Positions 6,608 to 8,451 of a stretch of DNA of 8,451 nucleotides are shown one piece after another. Origin of the DNA: Anaerovoracaceae bacterium (GTDB lineage Bacteria; Bacillota; Clostridia; Peptostreptococcales; Anaerovoracaceae); contig JASBYX010000046.1 of NCBI GenBank assembly GCA_029983755.1, positions 1 to 8,451 on the forward strand, in the 5' to 3' direction. Position 1 is the first letter of the stretch; each line of letters begins with the position of its first letter. The translations under genes and the position numbers were made by a program. The notes under the pieces are model-generated. The model did no database searches. It saw only the letters and a list, made by a program, of their open reading frames with translations, and was not told the origin of the DNA.

Positions 6608-7519
6608 ATGAAAAAAGCGTATATAATAGTAAATCCGGCGGCAGGGAAAAGCCAAGCTGACAGATTCTTTCTAAGCATAATTCAGAACCTCCAGACAGGA
6701 GGATACGAATGCACATCGAGGGCTACGACAAAATGCGGAGATGCCAAAGAATATGCTGAAGAAGCTGCACTTTCAGGTAGATATGATATCATCGTTGCAA
6801 TAGGCGGCGACGGCACATACAATGAGGTAGTCGCAGGAATCAAGAAGTCAGGCATGGACATTCCCATCGGATATATACCCGCAGGCAGTACCAACGACTT
6901 TGCAGACACATTGGGACTGTCCACATACATGCCCCTTGCGGCACTTGATGTCACCCATAGTTATGCTACAAAGGTTGACATAGGAGACTTTAACGGTAGG
7001 TATTTCAGCTATATTGCGTCATTTGGTGCCTTTACCGGTGTGTCCTATTCAACCCCTCAGAGCATGAAGAATATACTAGGTCACTTTGCCTATGTTTTAA
7101 GTGGTGTGGCAGAGCTTGGAAATATGAAACCGTGGAAGGTAACCGTTAAGACTGAAAATCGAGAGGTGGATGGAGAATTTATCTTCGGAGCTGTCTGTAA
7201 CACCACATCTGTCGCAGGTATTTTGACCTTGGATCAGGAACTTGTGGACCTGTCTGACGGCAAGTTTGAGGTTCTACTCATCAGGTATCCGAGCAATCCT
7301 TTGGAGCTCAACTCAGTTCTCTTCAGTTTGAGTATGAGAAGGTTCACAGACAATTCTTTGATCGAGTTTTTCGATGCAAAGGAGCTTGAGATTGAGGCAG
7401 ACCCGAGCATGAACTGGACCTTGGATGGTGAATATCAACAGGGACAGGAGAATATCAAAATCAAAAACATACACGAAGGCATAACAGTGCTCATTCCTTC
7501 AGGCGGAGAATACAAATAG
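6608..7519 (+). CDS. DgkB/YegS-type lipid kinase (diacylglycerol kinase family)
   Basis: This 303-residue soluble or membrane-associated kinase of the DAGK catalytic family phosphorylates a lipid alcohol with ATP, most likely diacylglycerol to phosphatidate. Marks are IIVNPAAGKS (6-15), the nucleotide-binding GGDGTYNEVVAG (66-77), PAGSTNDFA (91-99), LSDGKFEV (215-222) and LDGE (272-275), where the family's catalytic acidic residue lies. Length is typical. The start is not certain: ATG 6608 gives the usual MKKxxIIxNP start but lies 12-14 nt from AAAGGA (6588-6593). An in-frame GTG at 6599, which adds three residues, is closer. The gene follows ddl by 58 nt and precedes a PAP2 protein. In Firmicutes this family recycles diacylglycerol released by lipoteichoic acid synthesis; that role here is inference. 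Confidence 0.9.
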   Translation: MKKAYIIVNPAAGKSQADRFFLSIIQNLQTGGYECTSRATTKCGDAKEYAEEAALSGRYDIIVAIGGDGTYNEVVAGIKKSGMDIPIGYIPAGSTNDFADTLGLSTYMPLAALDVTHSYATKVDIGDFNGRYFSYIASFGAFTGVSYSTPQSMKNILGHFAYVLSGVAELGNMKPWKVTVKTENREVDGEFIFGAVCNTTSVAGILTLDQELVDLSDGKFEVLLIRYPSNPLELNSVLFSLSMRRFTDNSLIEFFDAKELEIEADPSMNWTLDGEYQQGQENIKIKNIHEGITVLIPSGGEYK

Positions 7520-7567
7520 TTTGTTATACAAGGGATATTAAGATGAAGGATTAAGAAAACATACAAG

Positions 7568-7605
7568 AAATAATAGACTATTAAGGCAAATAATAGGTAA
7601 TTAAG
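7568..7605. repeat. 20-bp-period direct repeat before the PAP2 gene
   Basis: AAATAATAG-N3-ATTAAG occurs at 7568-7585 and again at 7588-7605, exactly 20 bp apart. Two further ATTAAG copies lie at 7537 and 7550. The 115-bp gap 7520-7634 is otherwise A/T-rich, with no convincing promoter, terminator or ORF. The 20-bp period is two turns of the DNA helix, which fits a protein-binding region, though slippage in A/T-rich DNA is possible. Confidence 0.6.
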
Positions 7606-7634
7606 AGAATTAGCAGACGAGTAAAAGAGGAAGT

Positions 7635-8321
7635 ATGGAAGGCAACAGTATTAATTTAGCAAAATATAAAACCGGCGGAGCAGCAAGTCCTTTGGCCCAT
7701 AAGCTCCGCCTTTTAATATATGCGATCTATGTACCTATATATATAGGATTGTTTTTCGTTGTTGAAAAACTCGTACCTGAGACGTCTGACTACTGGCCAT
7801 CTTATATATTTATCGATGACTACATACCTTTCAGAGAGGAATTTGTAATTTTCTATTACCTTTGGTATCCGGCTCTAGTGGCGATCGGGGTCTTTCTCCT
7901 TATAAAAGACGAAGAAGAATACAAGAAATATATGATAGGCATCATAATAACATTTACGTTTACCTTGATATTCTGCCTTCTGTTTCCAAACGGCCAAGAC
8001 CTTCGTCCGGAAACCTTCCCAAGGGACAATATCTTCACACATATGATAGGAGCCATATATGGGGCAGATACTAATACAAATGTAATACCAAGTGTCCATG
8101 GAATAGGGGCATTCCTAGGAATGATTTCCACCCATAGAACAAAACAGATAACAAGCAAGGCTTTAATCTTCGGTCTGGACATTGTATGGATGATAATCGC
8201 CATGTCCACGTGCTTTGTGAAACAGCATTCGATTTTAGATATTTTCGCAGCCGCCGCTGTTTGCGCAGTCATGTATTTTGTAAATAAAATCATCGATAAA
8301 AGAAAAGAAAAGTTAAAATAA
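7635..8321 (+). CDS. PAP2-type membrane phosphatase
   Basis: This 228-residue membrane protein has the three PAP2 superfamily phosphatase motifs in a form seen in the Aur1-like (PAP2_3) branch: DLRP (122-125, motif 1), PSVHG (152-156, with His155) and STCFVKQHSILD (191-202, with His198 and Asp202 as the catalytic pair). Motif 3 has Lys196 where classic PAP2 enzymes have Arg. About five or six membrane helices are visible (near 26-43, 70-90, 99-116, 150-165, 177-193 and 202-218), and the C-terminus is very basic (KIIDKRKEKLK). It probably removes phosphate from a lipid phosphate on the outer membrane face; the substrate could be phosphatidate, phosphatidylglycerol phosphate or undecaprenyl (di)phosphate. 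The ATG at 7635 follows AGAGGAAG (7626-7633), spaced tightly. It is the last gene of the run, next to a lipid kinase. Confidence 0.82.
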   Translation: MEGNSINLAKYKTGGAASPLAHKLRLLIYAIYVPIYIGLFFVVEKLVPETSDYWPSYIFIDDYIPFREEFVIFYYLWYPALVAIGVFLLIKDEEEYKKYMIGIIITFTFTLIFCLLFPNGQDLRPETFPRDNIFTHMIGAIYGADTNTNVIPSVHGIGAFLGMISTHRTKQITSKALIFGLDIVWMIIAMSTCFVKQHSILDIFAAAAVCAVMYFVNKIIDKRKEKLK

Positions 8322-8353
8322 CTTAAGAAATACAAAGAAAATTAAGTTTTTTT
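8320..8353 (+). terminator. Possible weak terminator after the PAP2 gene
   Basis: AACTTAA (8320-8326) can pair with TTAAGTT (8342-8348) around a 15-nt loop, and the run 8347-8353 is all T. The stem has one G-C pair only, so it would be a poor terminator, and the pairing may be a by-product of the repeated TTAAG motif. Confidence 0.3.
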
Positions 8354-8366
8354 AAGAATCGTTAAG
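8342..8366 (+). repeat. Three TTAAG motifs at exact 10-bp spacing
   Basis: TTAAG begins at 8342, 8352 and 8362, a TTAAG-N5-TTAAG-N5-TTAAG array with a one-turn period. Another TTAAG is at 8323. The array lies in the 130-nt gene-free tail of the window. Such tandem half-sites resemble response-regulator binding regions (PhoP- or CiaR-like in layout), but neither the protein nor a target promoter can be identified. Confidence 0.6.
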
Positions 8367-8410
8367 CTCTAAAACCGTTGAAAATACTGATGTTTATCAC
8401 GAAATGATAG

Positions 8411-8436
8411 TTCTTAAGCTGCTAGTTTCTTAAGAA
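8411..8436. repeat. Inverted repeat TTCTTAAG-N10-CTTAAGAA
   Basis: Perfect 8-bp arms (8411-8418 and 8429-8436) flank 10 bp. Each arm has the palindromic core CTTAAG, and the right arm sits in a 12-bp palindrome TTTCTTAAGAAA (8426-8437). The RNA hairpin would be weak and has no T-run after it, so an operator is a better guess than a terminator. It may belong to a gene beyond the window. Confidence 0.5.
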
Positions 8437-8451
8437 ATATTAAAAAATCCT

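Noticed and set aside
7856..8335. Minus-strand frame of 159 codons over the PAP2 gene.
   Set aside because: The + strand frame carries the intact PAP2 motifs and has a ribosome binding site; the minus frame has neither a family match nor a start signal.
8361..8376. On the minus strand, GTTTTAGAGCT resembles the start of type II-A CRISPR repeats, and GTTAAAATAA at 8312-8321 resembles part of a tracrRNA.
   Set aside because: There is only one copy, no spaced repeats follow and no cas gene is near. The tracr-like stretch is the last codons of the PAP2 gene. Chance similarity in A/T-rich DNA is the simpler reading.

Overview
The window looks like a chromosomal segment of an anaerobic Clostridia-type Firmicute. 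The pointers are the rpsU-yqeY pair typical of Firmicutes, moderate-to-low G+C coding sequence with A/T-rich spacers, strong GGAGG-type ribosome binding sites, sigma-A promoters with 17-bp spacers, and a VanG/VanC-like D-Ala ligase. A species name cannot be given from this sequence alone. There is no insertion sequence, phage gene, CRISPR array, tRNA or rRNA, and no gene is broken.

Layout. (1) Positions 1-860, + strand: a strong promoter, rpsU (ribosomal protein bS21) and yqeY (GatB/YqeY-domain protein), closed by a long G+C-rich intrinsic terminator. (2) Positions 871-2245, - strand: a xanthine/urate-type NCS2 permease with its own promoter and a short leader. (3) Positions 2260-3819, - strand: a 454-residue radical SAM protein with extra C-terminal cysteines, its own promoter and its own terminator. 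(4) Positions 3824-8321, + strand: a five-gene run of rdgB (XTP/dITP pyrophosphatase), a YihY/BrkB membrane protein, ddl (VanG/VanC-like D-Ala-D-X ligase), a DgkB/YegS-type lipid kinase and a PAP2-type lipid phosphatase. (5) Positions 8322-8451: a gene-free tail full of TTAAG motifs.

How the genes work together. The first pair serves translation. The permease and the radical SAM enzyme are single-gene units. In the + strand run, rdgB is a house-cleaning enzyme, whereas ddl, the lipid kinase and the PAP2 protein all fit cell-envelope building and lipid-phosphate recycling. The kinase and the phosphatase could run opposite reactions (DAG to PA and back, or an equivalent pair on another lipid).

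Most of the window is ordinary housekeeping, and no clearly new multi-gene system was found. The parts worth a second look are non-coding: a TTAAG motif array phased at 10-bp intervals on both sides of the PAP2 gene, a mirror-symmetric pair of divergent promoters at 3791-3852, and a perfect 17-bp palindrome in the rdgB leader. Among the proteins, the VanG-like ligase without van partners and the uncharacterised radical SAM enzyme stand out.
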